In this document: one piece after another, positions 16,556-25,991 of the stretch
How positions within the stretch are numbered: the first letter of the stretch is position 1
How the letters are laid out: every line of letters starts with the position of its first letter
Origin: Bradyrhizobium roseum
GTDB lineage: Bacteria > Pseudomonadota > Alphaproteobacteria > Rhizobiales > Xanthobacteraceae
Assembly: GCF_030413175.1 (NCBI RefSeq)
Contig: NZ_CP129212.1
Span: 6,528,501-6,592,500, forward strand
Direction of reading: 5' to 3'
DNA: 64,000 nucleotides
Program-made: the position numbers and the translations under genes
The notes under the pieces: generated by a model
Seen by the model: only the letters and a program-made list of their open reading frames with translations
Databases searched by the model: none
What the model was told of the DNA's origin: nothing

Positions 16556-17935
16556 ATGACCATTGACGCCCCGCTCGACGCGCGCCCCGCAGTCCCGTCC
16601 GCCCCGGCCAACAGCCTGCTCAACGCGCCGATATTGCCGACGCTGCTGAAGCTCGCGTTGCCCAATGCGATCGCCATGGTGGGAACCACCTTGGTCGCCG
16701 TGTTCGAGACCTCCTATATCGGCCGGCTCGGCACCGAACCGCTGGCCGGCATCGCGCTGGTGTTTCCGTTCGTCATGCTCACGCAGATGATGTCGGCGGG
16801 GGCGATGGGCGGCGGCGTCTCTTCCGCGATCAGCCGCGCGATCGGCGCCGGCGAACGCGATCGCGCGGCGACGCTGGCGCTGCATGCCGCAATGATCGGC
16901 GCCTGCGCCGGAATCTTCTTCACCGCTGTCATGCTCATGTTCGGCCGAACTTTCTATACGCTGCTGGGCGGCAGTGGCGGCGTGCTCGAACAGGCCATGC
17001 AGTATTCGCACGTGCTGTTCTCGGGCGCGATTTCGATCTGGCTGGTCAACACGCTGGCTTCCGTGGTGCGCGGCACCGGCGACATGCGCATTCCATCGGT
17101 GACCTTGATCGGCACCGCGCTGGTGCAGATCACTGTCGGGGGCGCACTCGGCCTCGGGCTGTTCGGTCTGCCGAAACTGGGCATGGGCGGCGTGGCCGCG
17201 GGCCAGCTCACCGCGTTCACGCTAGGTGCGCTGTTTCTGGCCTGGTATCTCCTGAGCGGCCGCAGCCGTCTGACTCTGAAGCTCAAGGGTTTTACGTTCC
17301 AGCGCGCCATGTTCTTCGACATCCTCAAGGTCGGCGCGGTGTCGTGCCTGTCGCCGCTGCAGACGGTGCTAACGGTCTTGATTTTCACAAAAATCCTCGC
17401 AGGCTACGGCACCGAGATTCTCGCCGGCTACGGCATGGGCTCGCGGCTGGAATTCCTGCTCACGCCGATCTCCTTCGCTTTCGGCGTCGCCTCGGTGCCG
17501 ATGGTCGGCATGGCGATCGGGGCGGGTCTCGTCACGCGCGCGCGACAGGTGGCCTGGACCGCGGGGCTCGCCGCCGGCATCACGGTCGGCGCCATCGGGC
17601 TGATCGTCGCGGCGAAGCCTGCGCTTTGGGTGTCGCTGTTCACCAGCGACCCCGGCGTCACGGCCGCGGCGCACTCGTATTTCACCTGGGCCGGACCAGC
17701 GTTCGCATTTTTCGGCATCGGCGCCTGCCTCTATTTCTCCTCGCAGGGCGCCGCAAAGGTCGGCGGTCCGGTCATGGCCGGAACCGCAAGGCTGCTGATC
17801 GTCGGTGGCGGCGGCTGGCTGCTGGCATCGGCGGGAGCTCCAGCGTGGCAGATGTTCGCGCTGGTCGGCGTCGCCATGGTCGTCTATGGCCTCGGCACGG
17901 CGCTGTCGGTCCGACTCACCCGCTGGGGCAAATAA
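16556..17935 (+). CDS. MATE-family multidrug/cation antiporter
   Basis: A 459-residue inner-membrane transporter with about 12 hydrophobic segments in two six-helix halves, each starting with a MATE repeat (ALPNAIAMVGTTLVAVFETS, and LKVGAVSCLSPLQTVLTVL). The family exports cationic drugs or metabolites in exchange for H+ or Na+. The ATG at 16556 is preferred; a TTG at 16532 would add eight residues with no better ribosome-binding site. It is a single-gene unit. Confidence 0.88.
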   Translation: MTIDAPLDARPAVPSAPANSLLNAPILPTLLKLALPNAIAMVGTTLVAVFETSYIGRLGTEPLAGIALVFPFVMLTQMMSAGAMGGGVSSAISRAIGAGERDRAATLALHAAMIGACAGIFFTAVMLMFGRTFYTLLGGSGGVLEQAMQYSHVLFSGAISIWLVNTLASVVRGTGDMRIPSVTLIGTALVQITVGGALGLGLFGLPKLGMGGVAAGQLTAFTLGALFLAWYLLSGRSRLTLKLKGFTFQRAMFFDILKVGAVSCLSPLQTVLTVLIFTKILAGYGTEILAGYGMGSRLEFLLTPISFAFGVASVPMVGMAIGAGLVTRARQVAWTAGLAAGITVGAIGLIVAAKPALWVSLFTSDPGVTAAAHSYFTWAGPAFAFFGIGACLYFSSQGAAKVGGPVMAGTARLLIVGGGGWLLASAGAPAWQMFALVGVAMVVYGLGTALSVRLTRWGK

Positions 17936-18020
17936 ACGGCCAGGTTGTGCAACGAACTTAATGTGAAGTTGCGCAAATCTGATTTGTTGCTATGCAAGCC
18001 TGCTTTTCGGGGAATGATTC

Positions 18021-18482
18021 ATGGCTGGCAAAACATCTTTCACCATTGCGACGGCTTTCATCATCGCGATCGCGGCAGCATGGCTGGCCGCTCCGCCGGT
18101 TCGCGCACAAGGCGCAGGCGAGCCGACCGGCGTCTGGCTGACGCAGTCCGGCGACGCACGGGTGAAGGTAAGCAAATGCGGCGGCGGCATTTGCGGCGTC
18201 ATCGTCGGTCTCAAGGCACCGATCGATCCCGCCACCGGCAAGCCGCAGGTCGATGACAAGAATCCCAACCCGGCGCTGAGGCAGCGAGCCATGATCGGCC
18301 TGCCGCTGTTCAGCGGCATGCAGCCGGTCGCGCCCAGCAAATGGTCGGGCCAGATCTACAACGCCGATGACGGATCCAGCTACGCGAGCAGTATCTCGTT
18401 GGCCGGGCCGGACGCGCTGCGCGTAGAAGGCTGCGTCGGTGCGCTGTGCGGCGGCGAGACCTGGACGCGGGTGGGACGGTAG
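18021..18482 (+). CDS. Secreted DUF2147-family protein
   Basis: A 153-residue exported protein: signal peptide with cleavage after PPVRAQ (about residue 33), then the DUF2147 beta-barrel-like domain with GVWLTQSGDARVKVSKCGGG at its start and LRVEGCVGALCGGETWTRV at its end. Four Cys in two close pairs suggest disulfides in the periplasm. Function of the family is unknown; a lipid-related calycin-like fold has been proposed. The stop is only 22 bp from the convergent DUF3095 gene. Confidence 0.85.
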   Translation: MAGKTSFTIATAFIIAIAAAWLAAPPVRAQGAGEPTGVWLTQSGDARVKVSKCGGGICGVIVGLKAPIDPATGKPQVDDKNPNPALRQRAMIGLPLFSGMQPVAPSKWSGQIYNADDGSSYASSISLAGPDALRVEGCVGALCGGETWTRVGR

Positions 18483-18504
18483 ATTCTCCGCTACGGCACC
18501 TGCA

Positions 18505-19659
18505 TCAGGCCGCCATCGCCTTCAGCGCCGTCGCCGCCGACGCATATCCGCCGCGCGCGCCGTCGATGAAGTGGACGTGATCGCTACGCATCACCGAGGG
18601 CGTGAAGCAAGTCATCATCGCGGCGTCTTGCCGGTGCAGGCCGTAGCGCACGATCCGCTCCGATGCCGCCTTCGCCAGCAGGTCCGCCAGCGCTTGCTGC
18701 ATCTCCTCGGTGCAGTCGAGGATCATCCGCAGGCCGTCGTCATATTTGCGGAAGTCGGAATTCTCAATCACCTGCTGCACGTAATTCTTCGGCACGAATT
18801 TGCCGACCTTGATGCCGAAGCGCATCACGACATAGGCCCACAGCGTCACCGCGAGCACGACACCGCGCCGTTTCAGCAGCGGCCCGCCGCGGGCGGCGCG
18901 CGCTTCATACTCGACGCCGGCCGGCGGCCAGCGCAGCGGCGGCCCGCCCGGCGGTACTGGCCGGCCGGCATCCGGAGATTGTTCGGCCAGGCGGATGATG
19001 TCCTCGATCACCTTGCGGAAACGATGCGGATCGGCGCCGCCGGCTGGCACCACCAGCACCGACAGGATGAGCCCGCGCGTGGTCGGAATTTCCTCAAACC
19101 GGCACGACAGTCCGGACAGATCGGGCTGCGTGCCGGGCGGCGCCGCCGGCACCGCGAACGCGCCGCGCTTCATCGCGGCGTCCGCCCAGCCCAGACCACC
19201 GCCGGAAAACATCGCATAGGACAGGTTGGGTGACGGCCCGAATCGGGCCACGCGCACATCGAGGCCCTGCGCCCGGATGTCTTTGACCGGCACCAGCGCC
19301 ACGCGCATGGAAAGATTGAGACTCTCCTCGACCCAGGTCGCGGTCGCCGCCAACGCATCGCGCGCCCGCTCGAGATCGCCGGGCGACACCGCAAAGCTGG
19401 CGCCATCGCCACCGAACACGAACGGAAATTCGCGCCCTTCGAGCGCGTTGGCGACAGCGGCGATGACCGAGGCACCGGCCATGTTGACCGCCTTGTAGCG
19501 CTGGTTGGCGATCGCCCTGGTCGATTCCACGATATCGGCGACGCCGACCGCCCAGTCGTCCGGCAACGGCGAATACATCGCCGGGTCCATCAGGCTGGCA
19601 AAGCCACGAAAGACCGGAATCGCGCCGTAGAAGATGTCGGTGCCGTCAAGCGTCGTCAT
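18505..19659 (-). CDS. DUF3095-domain protein
   Basis: A 384-residue cytoplasmic protein. The N-terminal half (FPFVFGGDGASFAV near residue 78, preceded by AVGVADIVESTRAI near 38) looks like the nucleotide-cyclase/GGDEF-type palm: an early Asp in VADIVEST and a GGDGA turn as in class III cyclases. DUF3095 proteins share this resemblance, and no enzymatic activity is known to me. The C-terminal half has the AYVVMRFGIKVGKFVP and RKYDDGLRMILDC segments of the family. It ends convergently with the DUF2147 gene. Confidence 0.8.
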   Translation of the reverse strand: MTTLDGTDIFYGAIPVFRGFASLMDPAMYSPLPDDWAVGVADIVESTRAIANQRYKAVNMAGASVIAAVANALEGREFPFVFGGDGASFAVSPGDLERARDALAATATWVEESLNLSMRVALVPVKDIRAQGLDVRVARFGPSPNLSYAMFSGGGLGWADAAMKRGAFAVPAAPPGTQPDLSGLSCRFEEIPTTRGLILSVLVVPAGGADPHRFRKVIEDIIRLAEQSPDAGRPVPPGGPPLRWPPAGVEYEARAARGGPLLKRRGVVLAVTLWAYVVMRFGIKVGKFVPKNYVQQVIENSDFRKYDDGLRMILDCTEEMQQALADLLAKAASERIVRYGLHRQDAAMMTCFTPSVMRSDHVHFIDGARGGYASAATALKAMAA

Positions 19660-19735
19660 GGCGATGCGGCCGCCCCTAGTTCGAGGTTTCTAGCAGATAC
19701 GGCCGAACTTTTAATTGGGTTCGCGACAGATCGTC

Positions 19736-21604
19736 CTATCCCTTCACGATCCCGCGCAGCACCAGCGCGTTGAGCCGGTTGGCAAACGCCGCCGGGTCCT
19801 CCGGCAACTCGCCGTCGAGGATCTGCGCCTGCTCCAGCAGCAGGAACGACAGGTCCTTGGCCGCGTCCTTGTCGCCGGCGATCGCCGAGACCAGGGGATG
19901 GCGCATGTTGACCTCGAGGATCGGCTTGGTGGTGGGCGCCTTGTTCTGCATCGCCAGCAGGCGTTCCAGCATGCGGTCATGCGCGCCGCCGCCGGCGACC
20001 AGGCATGACGCGCTCGCGGTCAGCCGCTGCGAGGCGCGGACGTCGGAGACGCGTTCGCCGAGCGCGTCCTTGATCAGCGCAATCGTCGTGTCTTGATCCG
20101 CGGTTGCCTCGTCCCGCTTGTCCTCGGCCTTGTCGTCCAGCAGCGGAATCAGGCCAAAATCGATGTCGCCCTGGCTCAGCGACTTCAGCGGCTTGCCGCC
20201 GAAATCGAGCGGCGCGGAGGTCCAGAATGCATCGACCGGATCGGTCAGCAGCAGCACTTCGATGCCGCGCGCCGTCGCGGATTCCAGTTTCGGGTTGGCC
20301 TTCAACCGTTCGACGCTTTCGCCGGTGAGATAATAGATGTCGGTCTGGTTCGGCTTGAGGTCCTCGACATATTGCTTGAGCGAGCGCTTCTCACCTTTGG
20401 TCGTGGTGAAGCGCGAGAGGCCCAGCAGTTTCTCGCGACGCTCAAAATCCTCCCAGATGCCTTCCTTGATCACGGGGCCGAACGCGTCCCAGATCTTGGC
20501 GAACGTCTCCGGCTCCTTGTCGCCGAGGCTTTCCAGCTCCGAAATCACGCGGCCGGTGACGGCCTTGCGGATCTGGCTGAGCTGCGGGTTATTCTGCAGC
20601 ATCTCGCGCGAAATGTTGAGCGGCAGGTCCTCGCTGTCGATCACGCCGCGGATGAAGCGCAAATAGGCCGGCAGGATCTCGGCGTCGTCGGCGATGAAGA
20701 CGCGGCGGACATAGAGCTTGACCTTGCCCTTGCGCGCCTGGTCGAACAGGTCGAACGGCTTGTTCGACGGCGCGAACAGCAGCACCGCATAGGACTGCCG
20801 GCCCTCGGCGCGGTAATGCAGCGTCATCGCCGGCTCGTCGAAGGCGCCCGCGATCTGCTGATAGGCCTGCTTGTAGTCCTCCGGCGTCAGATCGGACTTG
20901 GACCGCTGCCACAGCGCGCTGGCCGAATTGATCTGGCGCGGCTCGCCCTCCTCCGGCACCAGTTCGATCGGGAACTGGATGTTGTCGGACCAGGCGCGAA
21001 CGATGCGTTCGATCTCGTGGGTCTCGATATATTTCGCCGCGTCCTTTTTCAGGTGCAGCACGATCTCGGTGCCGCGCGTGATGCGGGCGGCGTCCTCTTC
21101 GCTGGCCTGCGCGATTTCAAACCCGCTGCCGCCCGAGGACGACCAGACGAAGACCTGGTCCGAGCCGGCGCGGCGGCTGGTCACCACGATGCGATCGGCC
21201 ACCATGAACGCCGCATAGAAGCCGACGCCAAACTGGCCGATCAGGTTGCTGCCGTCCTTGGCCTCGGTCAGGCGGGAGAGAAAGGATTTGGTGCCGGAGC
21301 GCGCAATGGTGCCGAGATTGTCGATCAGTTCCTGCCGGTCCATGCCGATGCCGGTATCGACGACGGTCAACGTATCGGCCTTCTTGTTCGGCACGATGCG
21401 AATTTTGGGCGGCGCGCCGTCGGTGATCAGATCGGGCGCTGATATTGCCTCATAGCGCAGCTTGTCGCAGGCGTCCGATGCGTTGGAAATCAGCTCGCGC
21501 AGGAAGATGTCGGTCTCGGAATAAACCGAGTGCACCATCAGGTTCAGGAGTTCGGCGACCTCGGCCTGGAACGGCTGGGATTCGGGGGCGGTGGTGGTTG
21601 TCAT
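19736..21604 (-). CDS. htpG: Molecular chaperone HtpG (Hsp90)
   Basis: A 622-residue dimeric ATP-dependent chaperone, with the GHKL ATPase domain at 1-230: [17 protein letters not shown] near 38, VVDTGIGMD near 80 and [13 protein letters not shown] near 122 form the nucleotide site. The middle domain (about 230-500) and the C-terminal dimerisation domain follow; bacterial HtpG lacks the MEEVD tail, as here. It is monocistronic. No heat-shock promoter could be assigned by eye in the 99 bp to the next gene. Confidence 0.96.
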   Translation of the reverse strand: MTTTTAPESQPFQAEVAELLNLMVHSVYSETDIFLRELISNASDACDKLRYEAISAPDLITDGAPPKIRIVPNKKADTLTVVDTGIGMDRQELIDNLGTIARSGTKSFLSRLTEAKDGSNLIGQFGVGFYAAFMVADRIVVTSRRAGSDQVFVWSSSGGSGFEIAQASEEDAARITRGTEIVLHLKKDAAKYIETHEIERIVRAWSDNIQFPIELVPEEGEPRQINSASALWQRSKSDLTPEDYKQAYQQIAGAFDEPAMTLHYRAEGRQSYAVLLFAPSNKPFDLFDQARKGKVKLYVRRVFIADDAEILPAYLRFIRGVIDSEDLPLNISREMLQNNPQLSQIRKAVTGRVISELESLGDKEPETFAKIWDAFGPVIKEGIWEDFERREKLLGLSRFTTTKGEKRSLKQYVEDLKPNQTDIYYLTGESVERLKANPKLESATARGIEVLLLTDPVDAFWTSAPLDFGGKPLKSLSQGDIDFGLIPLLDDKAEDKRDEATADQDTTIALIKDALGERVSDVRASQRLTASASCLVAGGGAHDRMLERLLAMQNKAPTTKPILEVNMRHPLVSAIAGDKDAAKDLSFLLLEQAQILDGELPEDPAAFANRLNALVLRGIVKG

Positions 21605-21703
21605 CAGGGGCTCGCAAGGAACAGGGCTAAACCAAAGCCCTGATATAGCGATACCATCTGGGGTGGCAAGATTGAGCCGCTCCGTAACCCTATGCCCGCC
21701 CCC

Positions 21704-23695
21704 TCACCGCTCAACGAAAGCGCGCTGGAATTGATCCATGATGGGCTTGGACAGGTAGCTCAGCATGGTCCGGCTGCCGGTCTGCATGAATACCTCGGCC
21801 GGCATGCCCGACATCAGCTGAAGCCCGGCAAGCAGGCGGCGCTCCTCCTCAGGCAGCATGATCCGGACCGTGAAATAGGATGTACCGGTCTGCGGGTCCT
21901 TCGTGGTATCGGGCGAAATGAATGAGACCTGCCCCTTCAATTGCGGCGTCACGCGCTGGTTGAAAGCGGAGAAGCGGACAAAGGCCTGCTGGCCCTTTCG
22001 CACCTGGTCGATGTCGTTGGGCTGCAGTTTGGCCTCGATCTGCAAATCGTCGGAATCCGGCACCACCTCCATCACGGCATCGCCGGCGCGGATCACGCCG
22101 CCGATGGTGTGTGCGTTCAACTGATGGACCACGCCCGACGTCGGCGCGCGCATCTCGATGCGCTCGAGTATGTCGCGCGCCGCGACGGCGCGCTCGCTGA
22201 GTTCGGCTTCCTTGCCCTGCGCCTCGCCAAGATCCTTGACCACTTCGGTGCGCACGTCCTGGTCGAGCCTGACCAGTTGCAGCTTGGCCTCGTCTACCTT
22301 GGTCCTGGTCTCGGCGATCGTGGAGATCAACTGGCCCCGTTCACCCTCGATCCTGGCGGCCTCGCGCTGCAGCGCCGTGAGCCGTGCGATCGGAACGAGA
22401 CGCTTGTCGAACAGCTCCTGCACGCCGACGAGTTCGCCGGTGATCAACTCCAGCTGCTTGGCCTTCGATGCGACCTGCGCCTCGAGGCCGACGATCTCTT
22501 CGCCAAGCTGCGACACCTTGCTCTTGAGCAGCTCCTTCTGACTCTCCCGGGCCGTCGTCCGCGCCCGGAACAGCGATGCCTCCGATGCCAGCACGTTCTT
22601 GACGCTGGGATCGTCCAGCCGCGACGACATTTCGGTAGGGATCGCCGGCTTGGGCAAACCGTCGCGCTCGGCCGTCAGCCGCGCGATCTTCGCCCGCATT
22701 TCGTCGAGCTGCTTGCTGACCACCTGTTGGCTGGCCTGCGCCTGCGTAGCGTCCAGCCGCAGCAGCAGGTCGCCGGCGTTGACCCGCATGCCGTTATGGA
22801 CCGGGATTTGCGCGACCACGCCGCCGGTCGGATGCTGGATGGTCTTGACGTTGGACTGCACCACCAGATTGCCCGGCACCACCACGGCGCCCGATAGCGG
22901 CACAAGCCCCATCCAGCCGCCGGCCACGCCACCGACGATCAGCAGCGCCCGCAGGCCGGTGCGCAGTTCGCCCTCGTAGGCGCGGCCCGCGCGCTGCACG
23001 ATGCTCTCGCCGGGCGCCCCAGCCATGTCCCTCGACCCGTCGCGATCGGCGAGAAAAGCGACGCCGGCGGTCAGGCCGTTGCGGACCACGTTGGCCACCG
23101 AGCGGTCGCGCGAGATCGGGCCGGCGGGGCTCGGCGGCGCCAGTTGCGGCGCCTCGACGCGCGGCGGCCGCATCTCTTCGATCGGCAGGGCCTCCGGCCG
23201 CGACCTTGGGAAATTCATCAGCGATGGATCGTCGGGCGAGATGATCGGCCCCCGCGCCTGCGGCTCATTGTGCCGGCCCATGCGTGGGGGGGCATACTCC
23301 GCCGGACCGCGCATGCCGCCCACCGGCGGCGCGGTCATGAATTGTGGATCGCGCGTGCGTCCACCGCGCGGCGGCGGCGGTTCCGGATCGAGAACCTCGG
23401 GCTGCGACCCGAACGGGCCCAGCCATTCCAGCACCCGCCCCATCTTGCTCTTCTTCTTCGACCGCTTCGGCCGGGCCTGCCGCGGACGCCGCGAACCCGG
23501 ACGGCCCTCGTCGTTCGCCGGGCGGCGAAGCGGCGGCCGCTGGTCCTGCTGATTGTCGAGTTCGAAAGCCTGCCGCAGCCGCTGCAGTTCGAGAATCAGC
23601 GCCTGGCCCTGCGGTGCCGCGGCATCCTCATCCGTCCCCTCGAACCGGCGGCGCGAAACTCTTTGATCGGCATACACGTGATCGAAACCCTTCAT
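21704..23695 (-). CDS. Type I secretion membrane fusion protein (HlyD/PrtE family) with long cytoplasmic extension
   Basis: Periplasmic adaptor of a T1SS, 663 residues. Residues 1-245 are an unusual Pro/Arg/Gln-rich, low-complexity region with a KRSKKKSK patch near 78, absent from standard 430-480-residue MFPs; a single membrane helix follows (about 248-268, LRALLIVGGVAGGWMGLVPL). Then come the barrel-lipoyl half (VKTIQHPTGGVVAQIPVHNG near 285), two long coiled-coil arms (about 330-520) and the C-terminal barrel with MSGMPAEVFMQTGSRT near 635, the HlyD-family end motif. The start overlaps the transporter stop as ATGA. It would link the ABC exporter to a TolC-like channel not in this window. 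Confidence 0.9.
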   Translation of the reverse strand: MKGFDHVYADQRVSRRRFEGTDEDAAAPQGQALILELQRLRQAFELDNQQDQRPPLRRPANDEGRPGSRRPRQARPKRSKKKSKMGRVLEWLGPFGSQPEVLDPEPPPPRGGRTRDPQFMTAPPVGGMRGPAEYAPPRMGRHNEPQARGPIISPDDPSLMNFPRSRPEALPIEEMRPPRVEAPQLAPPSPAGPISRDRSVANVVRNGLTAGVAFLADRDGSRDMAGAPGESIVQRAGRAYEGELRTGLRALLIVGGVAGGWMGLVPLSGAVVVPGNLVVQSNVKTIQHPTGGVVAQIPVHNGMRVNAGDLLLRLDATQAQASQQVVSKQLDEMRAKIARLTAERDGLPKPAIPTEMSSRLDDPSVKNVLASEASLFRARTTARESQKELLKSKVSQLGEEIVGLEAQVASKAKQLELITGELVGVQELFDKRLVPIARLTALQREAARIEGERGQLISTIAETRTKVDEAKLQLVRLDQDVRTEVVKDLGEAQGKEAELSERAVAARDILERIEMRAPTSGVVHQLNAHTIGGVIRAGDAVMEVVPDSDDLQIEAKLQPNDIDQVRKGQQAFVRFSAFNQRVTPQLKGQVSFISPDTTKDPQTGTSYFTVRIMLPEEERRLLAGLQLMSGMPAEVFMQTGSRTMLSYLSKPIMDQFQRAFVER

Positions 23696-25539
23696 GATGG
23701 TACGCTTTCGGCAATCGCCTGACGCGGCTCAGCCTTGGCCTGCGGCGGAGACTGCGGTACTCCCGGCACTCCCTTGCCGCCGGCGTTGCGGACACGCGCG
23801 AAGACCTCGGCGCTGGGACCGAATGCGATCGCCTTGCCTTCGTAGAGCACCATGGTCATGTCGAGCGCCGACAGCGCACTCGGCCGATGCGAGATGACGA
23901 CGACGACGGATTTGTTCTGGCGCATGATCCCGATGGCGCGGGTCAGGGCGTTCTCGCCGTCGGCATCCAGATTGGCGTTGGGCTCGTCGAGCACGAGCAG
24001 AAAGGGATCGCCGTACACCGCGCGCGCCAAGCCCACCCGCTGCTTCTGGCCGGCCGACAGCGACATGCCGCCTTGTCCGATCCGTGTCGCATAGCCTTCC
24101 GGCAGACGCAGGATGATGTCGTGGACGCCGGCAATCTGCGCGGCCTTCAGGATCGCGTCCGAGTTGGCATTGTCGTCGAAGCGGCAGATGTTTTCCGCCA
24201 CGGTGCCGTCGAACAGACCGACATCCTGCGGCAGATAGCCGATATGCCGGCCGAGATCCTCATTGCGCCATTGGTCGAGCGAGGCGCCGTCGAGCCGCAC
24301 GGCGCCGCGATGCGCCGGCCAGATTCCAACCAGCGCCTTCGAAAGCGAAGTCTTGCCCGATGCGCTGGCGCCGAGCAGCGCCAGTCCCGAACCGGCCTTG
24401 AGCGAGAAGGTAACGCCGGAGACGATCGGCATGTCGAAACCGGGCGCCGCCACCGCGAGATTCTGCACGGATAATTCGCGGCCGGGCCGCGGCAGCTTCA
24501 CTGGCGGCGCGGGAGGCTGCGCCGTCGCCTTCAAGATGTCGCGCAGGCGCGTCAGGCCCTGGCGCGCGGCGGCGAGCTGCTTCCAGGTGCCGAGCGCGAT
24601 CTCCACCGGCGCGAGCGCGCGCCCCATCAGGATCGAGGACGCGATCATGATGCCGCCCGACGCCTTGTCGGCGATGACAAGATAGGCGCCCATGCCCAGC
24701 ATTCCCGACTGCAGGATGTAGCGCAGCACCTTCGCGCTCGAGCCCAGATTGGCGTATACGTCGGTCGCGCGGATGTTTTCCTGCAAATAGCGCTCGTTTG
24801 CCTGCGCCCAGCGCGCCGTCAGCCGGTCCGTCATGCCGAGGGCCCGGACGATCTCCGCGTTGCGCTGTGTCGCGTCCGCCAGCACCTGCCGCTGTGCGTT
24901 CAGGTCCGACGCCGCCTTGGTCGCGCTGCGCGAGATCCGCTCGGTCACCAGCGTCATGGCAATGATCGCGGCGGTGCCGAGCAGCGCGGTTAAGCCGATC
25001 AGCGGATGAAACAGAAAAAGCCCGATCAGGAACACCGGAATCCAGGGCATGTCGAGGAACGCCGTCGGTCCCATGCCCGACATGAAGGTGCGCACCTGGT
25101 CGAGGTCGCGCAGCGGCTGCTGCATCAGGACAGGCTTCACCCCGCGCAGCGGCAAAGTGGCGAGCGCCGAGTGGATCGCTTCCTGCAGGCCGCCATCGAA
25201 CAGCGTCGCGATCCGGCAAAGCATCCGCGACCGCATCGCATCGAAATAGCCCTGCACCAGATAGGCGATCAGCACCATCAAGGAGAGGCCGAACAGGGTC
25301 GCGAGGTTACGGCTCGGGATCACCCGGTCGTAGACCTGCAACATATAGAGCGAGCCCGACAGCATCAGGATGTTGATGACGCCGCTGAACAACGCGACGC
25401 CGATCATGCGGCGCGCGCTGTCGCGAAGCGCGTTCGCGACCGGATCTCCGGCGTTCAACGTCGACAGCAGGTCCGAAATCGCCCGAGGCGTCGCAGCTGC
25501 CCGCGCCCGGTTCCGTGCCTGCCCCTGAGCGATACTCAT
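23692..25539 (-). CDS. Type I secretion ABC exporter, ATPase-permease (PrtD family)
   Basis: A 615-residue fused permease-ATPase. Membrane domain at about 40-320 with six helices; ATPase domain with Walker A GASASGKTSLSKAL near 385, Q-loop IGYLPQDVGLFDGTV near 430, signature LSAGQKQRVGLARAV near 488 and Walker B LLVLDEPNANLD near 510. There is no N-terminal C39 peptidase domain, so the substrate is not a double-Gly leader peptide; PrtD-like exporters secrete proteins with C-terminal signals. It is translationally coupled to the MFP gene. A divergent gene 452 bp away may encode the cargo. Confidence 0.92.
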   Translation of the reverse strand: MSIAQGQARNRARAAATPRAISDLLSTLNAGDPVANALRDSARRMIGVALFSGVINILMLSGSLYMLQVYDRVIPSRNLATLFGLSLMVLIAYLVQGYFDAMRSRMLCRIATLFDGGLQEAIHSALATLPLRGVKPVLMQQPLRDLDQVRTFMSGMGPTAFLDMPWIPVFLIGLFLFHPLIGLTALLGTAAIIAMTLVTERISRSATKAASDLNAQRQVLADATQRNAEIVRALGMTDRLTARWAQANERYLQENIRATDVYANLGSSAKVLRYILQSGMLGMGAYLVIADKASGGIMIASSILMGRALAPVEIALGTWKQLAAARQGLTRLRDILKATAQPPAPPVKLPRPGRELSVQNLAVAAPGFDMPIVSGVTFSLKAGSGLALLGASASGKTSLSKALVGIWPAHRGAVRLDGASLDQWRNEDLGRHIGYLPQDVGLFDGTVAENICRFDDNANSDAILKAAQIAGVHDIILRLPEGYATRIGQGGMSLSAGQKQRVGLARAVYGDPFLLVLDEPNANLDADGENALTRAIGIMRQNKSVVVVISHRPSALSALDMTMVLYEGKAIAFGPSAEVFARVRNAGGKGVPGVPQSPPQAKAEPRQAIAESVPS

Positions 25540-25991
25540 TGAACTGCCCTTTGCCCCCTTCGAGTGGCGGGTTTCCCTGCAAGCCTGCTTGACGCGCGAT
25601 GCAGACCATTTTTCGACGAGAATGCGACGAATGCCGATCGTTCAAGTTCGCTCGCGGGTAGAAAGGTGGCAAACGCCGCATTGTCGCCGGCTCTGTGTGG
25701 CGCGGCTGAGCGGAATTCCGGCACGAACGAGCGGGCCCCCCGGATTCGCGCGCCAAGCGCCGATACCAGCAGCAGTTTCTCAGCCTTGCGGGGGCTTCAT
25801 TCGCCTCTTTTCGGGGCACCGCCCGTCATGGATTCGTCCGTCTATCACCTTGCTTCGGCGCTCAATGGTCGCCGTCTCGGCCGAATGACGCCACGAAGCT
25901 AACCGATCCTTCATCGTGCACACATCCCGCTCCCTGGTGGATGGCGGCGACCACGCATCAATGAATTCGACTGGATGACAGGGGACCAAGA
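25540..25991. other. Divergent intergenic region between secretion genes and candidate substrate
   Basis: These 452 bp should hold back-to-back promoters. ORFs on both strands here lack coding character or a recognisable domain. No hairpin terminator, tRNA or clear operator was seen. Confidence 0.6.
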
